A stretch of 64,000 nt of DNA from Pseudomonas sp. R76 (lineage in GTDB: Bacteria; Pseudomonadota; Gammaproteobacteria; Pseudomonadales; Pseudomonadaceae): contig NZ_CP019428.1 in assembly GCF_009834565.1 (NCBI RefSeq), positions 4,464,001 to 4,528,000 of the forward strand, written 5' to 3'. A model generated the notes under the pieces. The model made no database searches and was not told the origin of the DNA. It saw only the letters and a program-made list of their open reading frames with translations. Position 1 is the stretch's first letter. Each line of letters starts with the position of its first letter. Position numbers and translations under genes: made by a program. Below, one piece after another: positions 26,921-35,396 of this stretch.

Positions 26921-27328
26921 TTACTGATTTCTTGCGGCCCTATGCTGCTCCAGGTGTCCCATCTCTGCTTCCCAACTCGCCAGGAATTTATCCCAGCCTG
27001 AGGCGTAAGGCCCATCGACCAACCTGGTCGACCCGACGCTTGCCTGGTAGAAACGCTCTCTCCAGGGTTGCGGAATAGTTCGCTCCAAAATGATGTTGAT
27101 TCCGGAGTTATGGCGCATCACCGAGACAGAGTTACGAACCTGAATGAGGTCGAGTGGCTTATCGCTACAGGGGGTGTCGTTTCGCTCTTGGTCGTCGAGA
27201 TCATCGAGGATGGCAAGGAGGTCGGATGCAGTGGGATCGCCAGGACGGAGGCTGGCAAGTTCCCACAGAGTCCTTCGCCTAGCGCCCTCAAGCTGACGGA
27301 GTTCATCGTGGGTCATTTTCAGCCGCAT
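26921..27328 (-). CDS. Hypothetical protein
   Basis: 135 residues from the ATG at 27328 (a second ATG at 27316 is possible). The N-terminal part is helical (MTHDELRQLEGARRRTLWEL), and the second half carries many aromatic residues (QPWRERFYQ, ASGWDKFLASWEAEM). No signal, membrane helix or known motif. It faces away from the repeat copy at 27361. Confidence 0.55.
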   Translation of the reverse strand: MRLKMTHDELRQLEGARRRTLWELASLRPGDPTASDLLAILDDLDDQERNDTPCSDKPLDLIQVRNSVSVMRHNSGINIILERTIPQPWRERFYQASVGSTRLVDGPYASGWDKFLASWEAEMGHLEQHRAARNQ

Positions 27329-27360
27329 CCTTGTTTATTTGATATCGGGCAGTAGCTATG

Positions 27361-27461
27361 GCGTGCCGCCTGCGGCGGAAGGCTGGCGAGAACTGAGCCA
27401 CGGCTGCGCCGCGTCTCAGCCCGTTGGGCGCTCATCCTGGACGCCTGCGCGCTCCGCTTGC
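27361..27461 (+). repeat. Island repeat, copy 2 (most diverged)
   Basis: Retains CCTGCGCGCTCCGCTTGC and the block around GTTGGGCGCTCATCCTGG, while the 5' half (GGCTGCGCCGCGTCTCAG) is diverged. It lies in the 215-base gap between two minus-strand genes, so unlike the other copies it does not follow a gene in its own direction. Confidence 0.65.
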
Positions 27462-27543
27462 CTGATACTCGCATGGAAAGGAAAGTCTGGCGCAGCGAGT
27501 CCGAAGCCAGGGCAGGTTTAACCGTGCCCTACGTACAGGACTA

Positions 27544-28101
27544 TTACTTATGGAGCTTACTGAAGCGACTCGATAGCACTGCAGCTTCGGTAGTTTCCCA
27601 AGCTTCAGGATCAGACGTAGCGTTAAACATTACCCATGCCCTCCACAGGAAAAAGGCGGCAACCAAGCTCGACTCAATAACTGCAAATACCGTAGTGGTA
27701 TACATATAATCTGAATTTTCCCCGAAGAAAAACAGCACTGGAAATATCGAAGCTATCCAGCCGGCGACGAAAGTTAAGCAAAATGCGATGGCCGCAGTGA
27801 CCGTCAGGAAAAGCGGGACTTGATATCTATACTGGGTTGCAAATGATTTCTCGCCGTTTTGCTTTGCTAAGCCGTACAAAATGCCTGTGTTTTTTTCTTT
27901 GTCATTGTTTCTTTTAAACAGGCCATACAAAGTTGCACTCTCGCCGGCTTCTAACTCTTCGTAAAGCTTATTCGACACTTTCAAATTTGGGATAACTGCA
28001 CCGTCAATGCTGACTTTAGCTTTATGTCCGCCGTTCATTCGATCAACAGATCGAACGTAGTCAACTTTTCCTGAAACTTTCACGCAATCGAACTTCATCA
28101 C
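27544..28101 (-). CDS. Hypothetical inner-membrane protein
   Basis: 185 residues, start at 28101 after AGGGATAGTG. The N-terminal 95 residues are soluble and beta-rich (VSGKVDYVRSVDRMNG, AKVSIDGAVIPNLKV), and two membrane helices follow (VPLFLTVTAAIAFCLTFVAG and TTTVFAVIESSLVAAFFLW). The layout suggests a cytoplasmic or periplasmic sensing domain anchored to the membrane. The base composition is more AT-rich than the flanks, a sign of transfer. Family unknown. Confidence 0.65.
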   Translation of the reverse strand: MMKFDCVKVSGKVDYVRSVDRMNGGHKAKVSIDGAVIPNLKVSNKLYEELEAGESATLYGLFKRNNDKEKNTGILYGLAKQNGEKSFATQYRYQVPLFLTVTAAIAFCLTFVAGWIASIFPVLFFFGENSDYMYTTTVFAVIESSLVAAFFLWRAWVMFNATSDPEAWETTEAAVLSSRFSKLHK

Positions 28102-28327
28102 TCACTATCCCTGCCTTCGCTTAAAAAGTGGATCTGGTTCTTGCCAAGACGTCGCTCAGTGACGATTGCAGCAGGCTTACGCGGGCCATAAACGTCGGAC
28201 TTGATGAGCGCGTCTCCCATCGAGACGTCCCTGGCCGTGTCTTAGGTGCCGCTCTCATGACCAATCCATCATCAATCCAAACATCCCGCCGCTATGATCA
28301 AACGACTGCTTGGCAAACCATATGTCA

Positions 28328-28355
28328 CGATAATATCACTATGATCTGTTTATCG
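28328..28355. promoter_or_regulatory. Possible operator/promoter of the XRE gene
   Basis: CGATAA (28328-28333) and TTATCG (28350-28355) are inverted around an inner ATCA-cta-TGAT (28335-28345), in an AT-rich stretch about 50 bases before the XRE start. This is a plausible self-regulatory site for the XRE protein. The rest of 28102-28401 holds no gene that I can support. Confidence 0.35.
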
Positions 28356-28401
28356 AAACACGCTTGCCGTGGCTCTATCCTCAGTTTTGAGGATCCGACT
28401 C

Positions 28402-28869
28402 ATGCATCTGAAAGAAGCGCTGGCAGGAGCATTGCGTGGAGCTCGTGCTCATCAGGGGTTGAGTTACGAAGAGTTGGCGGGGGCAACGCACAGAACGTAC
28501 GTGGGGAAGCTTGAGCAGGCTCGAGCGAACGCGACGTTGGAGAAACTGGACGAGATCGCTGACTATCTAGGCCTCGACCTTTTGACTATGGTCACTCTCG
28601 TCATTGCTGCGCAGGGTGAAGAACTCCCGTCAGAGGCTTTACAGCGTACTGCCTTGCGTGTCAGGGAATTCGAGATGTCTGGAGGGTGGCAGTTGGTGGA
28701 GGAGCAATTTAGTGACGGAAAGCTTATCAAGCGCTCCCAAGGCAAGCCAAAGCGGCCCGTTAATGCGATTTACATTCGAGCCCTGAAAGCGCAAGGTTTC
28801 GACAGGAAAACAATCGCTGAAAAGCTCGGCGTTGCCAGAAGCACAGTCCAAAAATATTGGAATACATAA
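28402..28869 (+). CDS. XRE-family regulator with a second C-terminal helix-turn-helix
   Basis: 155 residues from the ATG at 28402, after GAGGAT; a GTG at 28369 is less likely. Residues 1-60 form an XRE-type HTH (RGARAHQGLSYEELAGATHR, YVGKLEQARANATLEKLDEI). The C-terminus (IRALKAQGFDRKTIAEKLGV, ARSTVQKYW) is a resolvase-like HTH, so the protein can bind two DNA sites or bridge them. It stands alone between repeat copies 2 and 3. An AT-rich palindrome upstream may be its own operator. Confidence 0.82.
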   Translation: MHLKEALAGALRGARAHQGLSYEELAGATHRTYVGKLEQARANATLEKLDEIADYLGLDLLTMVTLVIAAQGEELPSEALQRTALRVREFEMSGGWQLVEEQFSDGKLIKRSQGKPKRPVNAIYIRALKAQGFDRKTIAEKLGVARSTVQKYWNT

Positions 28870-28917
28870 GTCTGCAGAACATCAGCAATCCTGCAATCTA
28901 AGCAAATCGCGGTTTAT

Positions 28918-29031
28918 GGCGCGCCCTATCGGGTCGGCTGTCGTAAACCATGCCATGGCTGACGCCAAGTCATGGCCCCTTGGGCTTCCATCCTCGCGCC
29001 TCCGGCCTTACAGGCCTGCGCGCTCCGCTTG
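28918..29031 (+). repeat. Island repeat, copy 3
   Basis: Carries all blocks: GGCTGTCGTAAACC, GGGCTTCCATCCT, GCGCCTCCGGCCTTACAGG and CTGCGCGCTCCGCTTG. It starts about 50 bases after the XRE stop, in the same direction, and lies 160 bases before the phosphatase gene. Best-preserved copy, with number 4. Confidence 0.85.
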
Positions 29032-29193
29032 TTCTGGTTATTTCCATCGACGGAAGAAACTAGGTATACCTCAGCCCTGCGCAGTGGAGTGCAGTCATCC
29101 TGTCTGTCCATATTTCTGTTGGAAGGTGCAGTCGCGGGGTGGACAATACGGGCTGGTCACTTGCTAGGTGGCAATTGAGTAAGGAACCCGCGC

Positions 29194-30195
29194 ATGAGTC
29201 AGAAAGTCCTGAGGCTTCCTCGGAACGAGGTCGGTCGCGACTTCGTTATCGGTGACATTCACTTCAAGTCGATTGATCTCTACAAAGGATTATTGAAGCT
29301 CGGTTTCGACAAAACTATCGACCGAGTCATTGGGGTGGGTGATCTCATAGATCGCGGGCCTGGAGTCCTCGACGGCCTGAAGCTCCTTGGTGAGCCGTGG
29401 TTCTTCAGCGTTCAAGGTAACCATGAGCAGATGCTTATAAATGCTTACAGGGAAAACCCCAGCGCTCGTTACGTAGCTCATGGCGCAGGCTGGTGGTCGA
29501 CCATAGCCGACGAATCGAAAGAGATGATCATTGGGAAGCTCGAGAGCCTTCCCACAGTCATAGAAATTGAGTCCCCTCGCGGTTTGGTTGGCGTTGTTCA
29601 TGCTGATGTCCCTGCCGGGATGTCATGGGTCGAGTTCACTCGAGACATATCAATCCCTACTGTAGAAGAGATCGCGCTATGGGGGCGCGAGCGGATCAAA
29701 AAGCACCATCGAGAAGGTGTCAAAGGGGTCTGGCGTGTGTGCACGGGGCACACCTGGATTCCAGAGCCTGTTCGGCTAGGGAACGTTCTTGCACTTGATT
29801 GCACCGGAGGGGGTGAAGGGCCACTAGCTGTCTATTGCGTTCAGGCGGACACGATTTATGTGGAGGGGCGCCCCGTGTCACTTGACCAATCGGAGCCTGT
29901 TACCGAGCTACTGGACGAACTTGAGCAGGCTTTAGGTCATCTTAAGGCCACCACCAACGCTAACAAGCTAATTGAGTCACAACGCTTGAGCCATGAGGCC
30001 GACGAGTTAGCTCGTCGAGTGAACACTACCTGGCTGACTTTGCGTTCGGAAATTGGTGAGTCTCAGAAGTTGCTTAATGCGCTTCACGGACTCAGCTTGC
30101 TCACCGGCGAACGAAGGGAAGCTAAGCTCGAAGAGCTGAAATTCAAGCATGCAGGCACCCAGATTGAGGGATTGCTGTCGAGGCTTCTTGATTGA
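29194..30195 (+). CDS. PPP-type metallophosphatase with C-terminal helical extension
   Basis: 333 residues. All metal-binding signatures of the calcineurin-like fold are present: GDIH (about 21-24), GVGDLIDRG (about 48-56) and VQGNHEQM (about 78-85), plus His residues in VHADVPAG and CTGHTW. Related enzymes are bacterial Ser/Thr phosphatases or dinucleoside tetraphosphatases. Residues 235-333 form a charged helical extension, unusual for the short enzymes. It pairs with the histidine phosphatase 68 bases downstream, between repeat copies 3 and 4. Substrate unknown. Confidence 0.88.
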   Translation: MSQKVLRLPRNEVGRDFVIGDIHFKSIDLYKGLLKLGFDKTIDRVIGVGDLIDRGPGVLDGLKLLGEPWFFSVQGNHEQMLINAYRENPSARYVAHGAGWWSTIADESKEMIIGKLESLPTVIEIESPRGLVGVVHADVPAGMSWVEFTRDISIPTVEEIALWGRERIKKHHREGVKGVWRVCTGHTWIPEPVRLGNVLALDCTGGGEGPLAVYCVQADTIYVEGRPVSLDQSEPVTELLDELEQALGHLKATTNANKLIESQRLSHEADELARRVNTTWLTLRSEIGESQKLLNALHGLSLLTGERREAKLEELKFKHAGTQIEGLLSRLLD

Positions 30196-30263
30196 AGGTT
30201 GAGTACCAGTAACCTTGGGGATCTAAGAGAAATGATGGCCGAATCTGTGCGAGTATTTCGTAA

Positions 30264-31415
30264 ATGAAGCATGTGAGACTAATACGACATGGAGAGAGCG
30301 CTGCGAACGCGGGCCAAGCCACTTTAGATCACTCGACCATTCCTCTGACTCCGAAAGGATTCGAGCAAGCGCACCTGCTGGCCCTGTCGTTCAACCATCC
30401 TCCGGCTCTGATAGTTGCCTCGCCTTTCACCCGAGCGCACTCAACCGCTATGGCGACCGCAGCGGTGTTTCCTCATATCCCTTTTGAAACTTGGCCCATC
30501 CAAGAATTCACTTACCTTGAACCCGCGCGGTGCACTAGCACAACCGTCGCTGACAGGCGCGAATGGGTGGAGGCATATTGGGCCAAAGCAGATCCTGGTT
30601 TCACGGATGGTGAAGGCGCTGAGTCATTTCTAGATTTCATAGCTAGAGCTCAGTCTTTCTTGGAGTGTCTTGCAGAGCACCCCGCCCAAAACATCGTTAC
30701 GTACTCTCACGGCCAGTTCATTAACGCTGTTGCTTGGCTGATTGAGCGCAAACCGCTCGGAATTGATGGCGGAGCTATGGTGGACTGGCGTGAGTATGAG
30801 ATCGCGAACCACGTGCCCAATTGTGGTCAGTGCCTGCTTTCGATAGATCCGGAGAAAGCCGGCTGGAGAGTAAGTCGGTCAGCCACTAAGGAGCCACGAA
30901 TGGATGCCACTTGGCGCGTGCCGGGCAGAGCTTATCAAGTCACTCGAGATCCCGAACGTCTGCTCATTGAGGAGCGCGCCGAAACTCTCGCAGCAGCAGG
31001 CTACCCTCCACCAGATGAAGATCCGGCTATGTACACTGAGCAAATATTGAAAGAGACCAGAGCGACAGCTCGTTCATCCCAGGTAGGTAGCGTTATTGAA
31101 AACACTCCATCTGAGCTCTCAGCGAGAGAGGTATGCCAGGTATTGCGAGAGGTCACCTTCGAGCGACGGACGATGACCAAGGTGAGTCAGGCGTCTTGGG
31201 ATGAGATTTATGCGGGCCATTTCGTGGTGAGCGTCGAGGGTTGGCGGATATCGATCTACAACGATTGTGACACGCTCGACTACTGCGAAGAATGCGTGAG
31301 TCCGGAAGGACGGCGATGGTCGTTTGACGCGGGTGATAGATTTGGAACTGATCCCACTGCGTTGCTCAGCACATGGGAGCATCAAACGCTTGAGCGTCTC
31401 CTAAAGGCGCTCTAG
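30264..31415 (+). CDS. Histidine phosphatase fused to a DUF7693-like domain
   Basis: 383 residues. The N-terminal 190 residues are a phosphoglycerate-mutase-type phosphatase: LIRHGESAANAGQ with the catalytic His (about 8), PFTRAHSTAMAT, and the second His in ITYSHGQFINAV-like TYSHGQF. A linker leads to a C-terminal module of about 100 residues (SAREVCQVLREV, then VEGWRISIYNDCDTLDYCEE, CVSPEGRRW) that I recognise as the DUF7693 type, normally a stand-alone small Pseudomonas protein. The fusion is unusual. Confidence 0.8.
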   Translation: MKHVRLIRHGESAANAGQATLDHSTIPLTPKGFEQAHLLALSFNHPPALIVASPFTRAHSTAMATAAVFPHIPFETWPIQEFTYLEPARCTSTTVADRREWVEAYWAKADPGFTDGEGAESFLDFIARAQSFLECLAEHPAQNIVTYSHGQFINAVAWLIERKPLGIDGGAMVDWREYEIANHVPNCGQCLLSIDPEKAGWRVSRSATKEPRMDATWRVPGRAYQVTRDPERLLIEERAETLAAAGYPPPDEDPAMYTEQILKETRATARSSQVGSVIENTPSELSAREVCQVLREVTFERRTMTKVSQASWDEIYAGHFVVSVEGWRISIYNDCDTLDYCEECVSPEGRRWSFDAGDRFGTDPTALLSTWEHQTLERLLKAL

Positions 31416-31429
31416 GGAGCCAATGTCGA

Positions 31430-31527
31430 GCGGGCCCCTGCGAGGACGGCTGTCGTGAACCAAGCCTCGCCGTTGCCGGGTCTCGGCCCTGTGGGCTTCC
31501 ATCCTCCCGCCTGCGCGCTCCGCTTGC
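31430..31527 (+). repeat. Island repeat, copy 4
   Basis: Contains GGCTGTCGTGAACCAAGCC, TCTCGGCCCTGTGGGCTTCC and CCTGCGCGCTCCGCTTGC. It starts 15 bases after the histidine-phosphatase stop, in the same direction. With copy 3 it brackets the phosphatase pair as direct repeats. Between 31528 and 31720 I see no gene. Confidence 0.85.
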
Positions 31528-31720
31528 TAATGACCCCAAGTCACCCTTCCAAGAGATTTGTGGCCCAATAGCCTCGTCGTAATTTGGACGTGCTGCTTGG
31601 ATAGAAGTGAGTTGTGCATACCTGCCCTCGTACCCCCGCAGCCCGCTGATGGACAGTTCTAGGGGACGGAGGCGATAAACGTTAAAGGGAGCACCCCTGT
31701 CGAAACGTCCTTTTCCTTAC

Positions 31721-31969
31721 TCAGCGGCGAAAGAGACGGTCTAGAACCAACAGAGCAATTGCACCAATCGCGATTGCAGCAACTGGTTTCTCTTTAACGA
31801 ACGTGGATACGTTGTCCAGGGCATCGCCATAGGTTTGAGTCAGCTGACCGGCAGCTTTGCGTCCCGCACCTTCGGCTTCCAGCTTCGAATCACCAAGCAG
31901 TTTTCCGACTGCGCTTTGGGCTTTACCGGCAACCTTTTCTACAACGCCTTCTACCTGCTCACTTCTCAT
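31721..31969 (-). CDS. CsbD-like protein with C-terminal membrane anchor
   Basis: 82 residues. The first 45 are the CsbD pattern (VEGVVEKVAGKAQSAVGKLLGD, DSKLEAEGAGRKAAGQ), and a membrane helix with a positive tail ends it (AAIAIGAIALLVLDRLFRR). The CsbD family is induced by general stress, with unclear function. GAAGG precedes the ATG at 31969. It lies 100 bases after a second CsbD gene in the same direction. Confidence 0.85.
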   Translation of the reverse strand: MRSEQVEGVVEKVAGKAQSAVGKLLGDSKLEAEGAGRKAAGQLTQTYGDALDNVSTFVKEKPVAAIAIGAIALLVLDRLFRR

Positions 31970-32069
31970 GATTGATTAAACCTTCGTATAAGTTGGAAGC
32001 TCAGAATGAGTGAACTGCGATGGCTACCATCCGATAGCCATCCCAGCGAAACGGTGTTACCGCCTAGAA

Positions 32070-32249
32070 CTACTTTTTGTCTACGGCGTCTTTGACCTTG
32101 CCAGCCACTTGCTGTGCTTCACCTTTCTTTTCTTGGATGGCACCTTCGACCTGTAGCTTCTCATTGCCTGTGACTTTGCCGACACCTTGCTTCACGTTAC
32201 CGATAGCTTCGTTGGCCAGGCCTTTGATTTTGTCTGAAGTACCACTCAT
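32070..32249 (-). CDS. CsbD family stress protein
   Basis: 59 residues from the ATG at 32249, preceded by GGGAGAC; the frame further upstream is not domain-like. MSGTSDKIKGLANEAIGNVKQG and GNEKLQVEGAIQEKKGEAQQVAGKV are the complete small CsbD domain, hydrophilic and helical. Probably transcribed with the anchored CsbD gene downstream. Confidence 0.9.
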   Translation of the reverse strand: MSGTSDKIKGLANEAIGNVKQGVGKVTGNEKLQVEGAIQEKKGEAQQVAGKVKDAVDKK

Positions 32250-32456
32250 GGCTGTCTCCCGGTTAGGAATAGGTGTCCTATCTGGACAGAAAAATTGACT
32301 GGCGACTGCGACCGGGAGTTCCACGGTTGACGACTACCACTCGTCGCCGGCCCTTCGAGTGCTATCTGGAAACAGATACATCGCTGGTAACCGTCCGGCC
32401 AGCACCCTCTCCTGACAGCCCTCCAAATTAGCCAAAATAGTGGACACCATTTTTTA

Positions 32457-32846
32457 GTGGACACTATCTTGGATAACGTTGCCCCCGCTCGTCGAACCGG
32501 CCGCCGCCCCAACTTCTCGCTGGCGTTCAAACGCCAAGTCGTCGAGGCGACCCTCCAGCCTGGCGCCTCCGTGTCGTTGATCGCTCGTGAACATGACGTC
32601 AATGCCAACCTAGTGTTTCGCTGGCGGCATCAATATCAGGAGGGGTTATTCGGCACCGTCAGCCAGAGCGCAACGCTTTTGCCCGTCCGGGTGATTGAGG
32701 CGCCAATCGATCTGCCACACGTCGTCCAGCCACAGGCGGAGTGTCATTCCGAGATCGCAGTTGAGGTTGGAAAAGCCAGGCTGCGTATCACGGGCGCACC
32801 CGATCCGCAGACGCTGCAATTCGTCTTGCAGCAGTTGCTGCGATGA
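32457..32846 (+). CDS. tnpA: IS66 TnpA (copy 1)
   Basis: 129 residues from a GTG, with an N-terminal HTH of the transposase-8 type (RRPNFSLAFKRQVVEATL, then ASVSLIAREHDVNANLVFRW). It is required with TnpB for IS66 transposition. The end overlaps tnpB by four bases, the usual coupled arrangement. Confidence 0.93.
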   Translation: MDTILDNVAPARRTGRRPNFSLAFKRQVVEATLQPGASVSLIAREHDVNANLVFRWRHQYQEGLFGTVSQSATLLPVRVIEAPIDLPHVVQPQAECHSEIAVEVGKARLRITGAPDPQTLQFVLQQLLR

Positions 32847-33187
32847 TTGCTCCGCCCGCTGGAACCCGTATCTGGATCGCCGCCGGCGTCACGGATATGC
32901 GCCGTGGCTTCGATGGTTTAGCGGCACAGGTGCAGACACAGTTGGAAGCCGACCCGTTTTCCGGTCAGATCTTTGCCTTTCGCGGACGGCGCGGTGACCG
33001 GATCAAGCTGTTGTGGTGGGATGGCGACGGCTTGTGTCTGTTTTGCAAACGGTTGGAACAAGGGCGCTTCGTCTGGCCGCAAGCAACCAGCGGCAGCGTG
33101 TCGCTGACGGCTGCGCAGTTATCGATGCTGTTGGAAGGTATTGATTGGCGCAGGCCAATTCGTACAGCACCCGTCCTCGCGGTCTGA
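32843..33187 (+). CDS. tnpB: IS66 TnpB (copy 1)
   Basis: 114 residues with the IS66 Orf2 pattern: IWIAAGVTDMRRGFDGLAAQ, FSGQIFAFRGRRGDRIKLLW and LEQGRFVWP. An accessory transposition protein of unclear biochemical role, translated with tnpA. Confidence 0.95.
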   Translation: MIAPPAGTRIWIAAGVTDMRRGFDGLAAQVQTQLEADPFSGQIFAFRGRRGDRIKLLWWDGDGLCLFCKRLEQGRFVWPQATSGSVSLTAAQLSMLLEGIDWRRPIRTAPVLAV

Positions 33188-33224
33188 CTTGCCGCGCTGA
33201 AAAAATCCCCAGTAACATGCGGTC

Positions 33225-34730
33225 ATGACTCTCGTGACCGACTCCCTGCCGAACGATCTTCAAGCCTTGAAGACTCTGGTCTCTGCCCAGCGGGCAGAGA
33301 TTGAGCGCTTGAGAATGATGATCGCCAAGCTGCGTCGTACGCAGTTCGGTCGCAGCTCCGAGCAACTGGACGCGATGATCGATCAACTTCAGTTGAGCCT
33401 TGAAGAGCTGCAAGTCAGCCAAGCCGAAATGACACCGCCAGTCGAACCGGCACCTCGCGCAGTTTTGCGCCGCAAACCATTGCCCGAACACCTGCCTCGC
33501 GAAACTCACGTGCATCAGCCTGAGTCGCAATGCACGGGCTGCGGTGGGAAGCTTCGCTATTTGGGTGAGGATGTTTCCGAAGTGCTGGAGTACGTTCCGG
33601 CACGTTTCAAAGTCATTCGCCATGTCCGTCCGAAGATGGTTTGCAGTTGCTGCGAGCACATCGCCCAGGTGCCGGCGCCGAGTCGTCCAATAGCCAGAGG
33701 CCTTGCAGGCCCGGGGTTGTTGGCCCATGTGCTGGTCTCCAAGTTTGTCGATCATCTGCCGCTGTACCGGCAGTCCGAGATCTACGCCCGTGAGGGCGTG
33801 GAGCTGGAGCGCTCAACCCTGGCCGACTGGGTGGGCCAGAGCAGCCAATTGCTCAGGCCACTGGTCAACGCGCTTGAGCACCACGTCATGAGCGGTCACA
33901 AAGTCCATGCCGACGACACGCCGATTGGCGTGCTCGCGCCGGGCAACGGCAAGATCAAAACGGCTCGCCTGTGGACATACGTGCGCGACGACCGACCTGC
34001 GGGTGACTCGACACCGGCGGCGGTCTGGTTTGCCTATTCGCCGGATCGCAAGGGGCAACATCCGCGCGCTCATCTCAAGAGTTTCAGCGGGATCTTGCAG
34101 GCTGACGGCTACGCCGGTTTTGCTCAACTGTATGCGACAGGCACTATTGAGGAAGCCGCCTGCTGGGCTCATGCCCGACGCAAGTTTTACGATGTCTACA
34201 AAGACCAGGCTTCACCCCTTGCCGCCGAGGCGCTGCAACGGATTGCGGCCCTGTATGCCATCGAGAGCGAAATTCGAGGGCAACCGCCCGACCAACGCAA
34301 AGCGATTCGGCAAAGCCGGGCCAGTCCGCTGCTGGTACACCTGCACGCATGGCTTAATCAGACGCTGACTCAACTGTCGAAAAAGTCGGCATTGGGCGGT
34401 GCAATCCTCTATGCCCTCAACCGGTGGCAGGCCTTAATGCGCTACTGCGATGACGGCCGAATCGAAATCGACAACAACGCTGCCGAACGGGCGCTACGCG
34501 CCGTCGCGCTGGGCCGCAAAAACTACCTGTTTGCCGGTTCCGATGCCGGCGGAGAACGAGCCGCAGCGATTTACAGCCTGGTGGGTACTGCCAAGCTAAA
34601 CGGGTTAAACCCACAGGGCTATCTGACCTACGTGCTTGAACACATTGCCGAACACCCGATCAATCGGGTGAGCGAGTTGCTGCCCTGGAACATATCCTTG
34701 AACCACACTGAACACTGTGAGGCCGCCTGA
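33225..34730 (+). CDS. tnpC: IS66 transposase TnpC (copy 1)
   Basis: 501 residues. The order is an N-terminal leucine-zipper-like helix (about 10-60), a zinc-finger part (CTGCGGKL and CSCCEHI, about 102-148), and the DDE core with HADDTPIGVL (about 229) and QADGYAGF (about 291). The C-terminal IS66 tail follows (IDNNAAERALRAVALGRKNYLF). It appears intact. Confidence 0.96.
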   Translation: MTLVTDSLPNDLQALKTLVSAQRAEIERLRMMIAKLRRTQFGRSSEQLDAMIDQLQLSLEELQVSQAEMTPPVEPAPRAVLRRKPLPEHLPRETHVHQPESQCTGCGGKLRYLGEDVSEVLEYVPARFKVIRHVRPKMVCSCCEHIAQVPAPSRPIARGLAGPGLLAHVLVSKFVDHLPLYRQSEIYAREGVELERSTLADWVGQSSQLLRPLVNALEHHVMSGHKVHADDTPIGVLAPGNGKIKTARLWTYVRDDRPAGDSTPAAVWFAYSPDRKGQHPRAHLKSFSGILQADGYAGFAQLYATGTIEEAACWAHARRKFYDVYKDQASPLAAEALQRIAALYAIESEIRGQPPDQRKAIRQSRASPLLVHLHAWLNQTLTQLSKKSALGGAILYALNRWQALMRYCDDGRIEIDNNAAERALRAVALGRKNYLFAGSDAGGERAAAIYSLVGTAKLNGLNPQGYLTYVLEHIAEHPINRVSELLPWNISLNHTEHCEAA

Positions 34731-34733
34731 TTC

Positions 34734-35312
34734 ATGGTTAAAACTGTCCGTTTACCCAAACCCGCCCCCGACCTGTTGCTGCTGCACATCGAGCTGAAGT
34801 GGATCACTCCGAAGATTTGGCGTCGGTTCGCGGTGCCTGAAAACATCACCTTGGGAAAATTGCACCATGTCATCCAGATCGTGATGGGCTGGAGTGATAG
34901 CCATCTGCATGAGTTTGAAATTGCCGGTGAGAATTACGGCATGCCCGACCCTGATGGCTGGGGGCCGACGGTAAACCCGGAAGCCCGTAAAACGCTGATC
35001 AAGGCGCTGAACGGAAGGCGGACATTTAATTATCTCTACGACTTTGGTGACAGTTGGCATCACAGTATCAAGGTCGAAAAAACGCTACCCGCTATTGCCT
35101 GTCCTCAGGTGCCGTACTGCATCGACGGCGCCAATGCTTGCCCACCGGAAGACGTGGGTGGCGGGCCTGGTTACGAGGAGTTTCTGGAGGCGATGGCCAA
35201 CCCCAATCATCCAGAGCATGACGCCATGGTTGAATGGCATGGCGATGTTTTTGATCCAGCGGCATTTGAGTGCGAGCGCGTGAACCAGTGGTTTAAACGG
35301 ATTAAGGTTTGA
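34734..35312 (+). CDS. pRiA4b ORF-3-like passenger protein (copy 1)
   Basis: 192 residues, three bases after tnpC and inside the element. LLLLHIELKWITPKIWRRFAV and ITLGKLHHVIQIVMGWSDSH are the start of the plasmid pRiA4b ORF-3 family, followed by FNYLYDFGDSWHHSIKVEK and CIDGANACPPEDVGG. Its role in transposition or for the host is unknown. Standard IS66 lacks such a gene, although some family members carry passengers. Confidence 0.9.
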   Translation: MVKTVRLPKPAPDLLLLHIELKWITPKIWRRFAVPENITLGKLHHVIQIVMGWSDSHLHEFEIAGENYGMPDPDGWGPTVNPEARKTLIKALNGRRTFNYLYDFGDSWHHSIKVEKTLPAIACPQVPYCIDGANACPPEDVGGGPGYEEFLEAMANPNHPEHDAMVEWHGDVFDPAAFECERVNQWFKRIKV

Positions 35313-35396
35313 GTTGCAAGGCGGTGTAGCTCGGACGCTTACCATCGCTGTTCGGATGGAGAAACAATTTCTTGCTGTCCAAGCTATCAAAACAGC

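Larger units (their letters stand above)
32387..35342 (+). mobile_element. IS66-family element, copy 1 (2,956 bp)
   Basis: Termini are GTAACCGTCCGGCCAGC (left) and the reverse complement of GTAAGCGTCCGAGC (right), imperfect inverted repeats beginning GTAA as in IS66. Both sides carry the 8-bp target duplication CATCGCTG (32379-32386 and 35343-35350). Contents: tnpA, tnpB, tnpC and a passenger gene. It sits upstream of the histidine kinase gene and may separate it from its promoter. The encoded proteins are identical to those of copy 2. Confidence 0.95.

Noticed and set aside
28128..28514. A 128-codon plus-strand frame before the XRE gene
   Set aside because: It overlaps the XRE gene in another frame and covers the likely operator; its composition is not protein-like.
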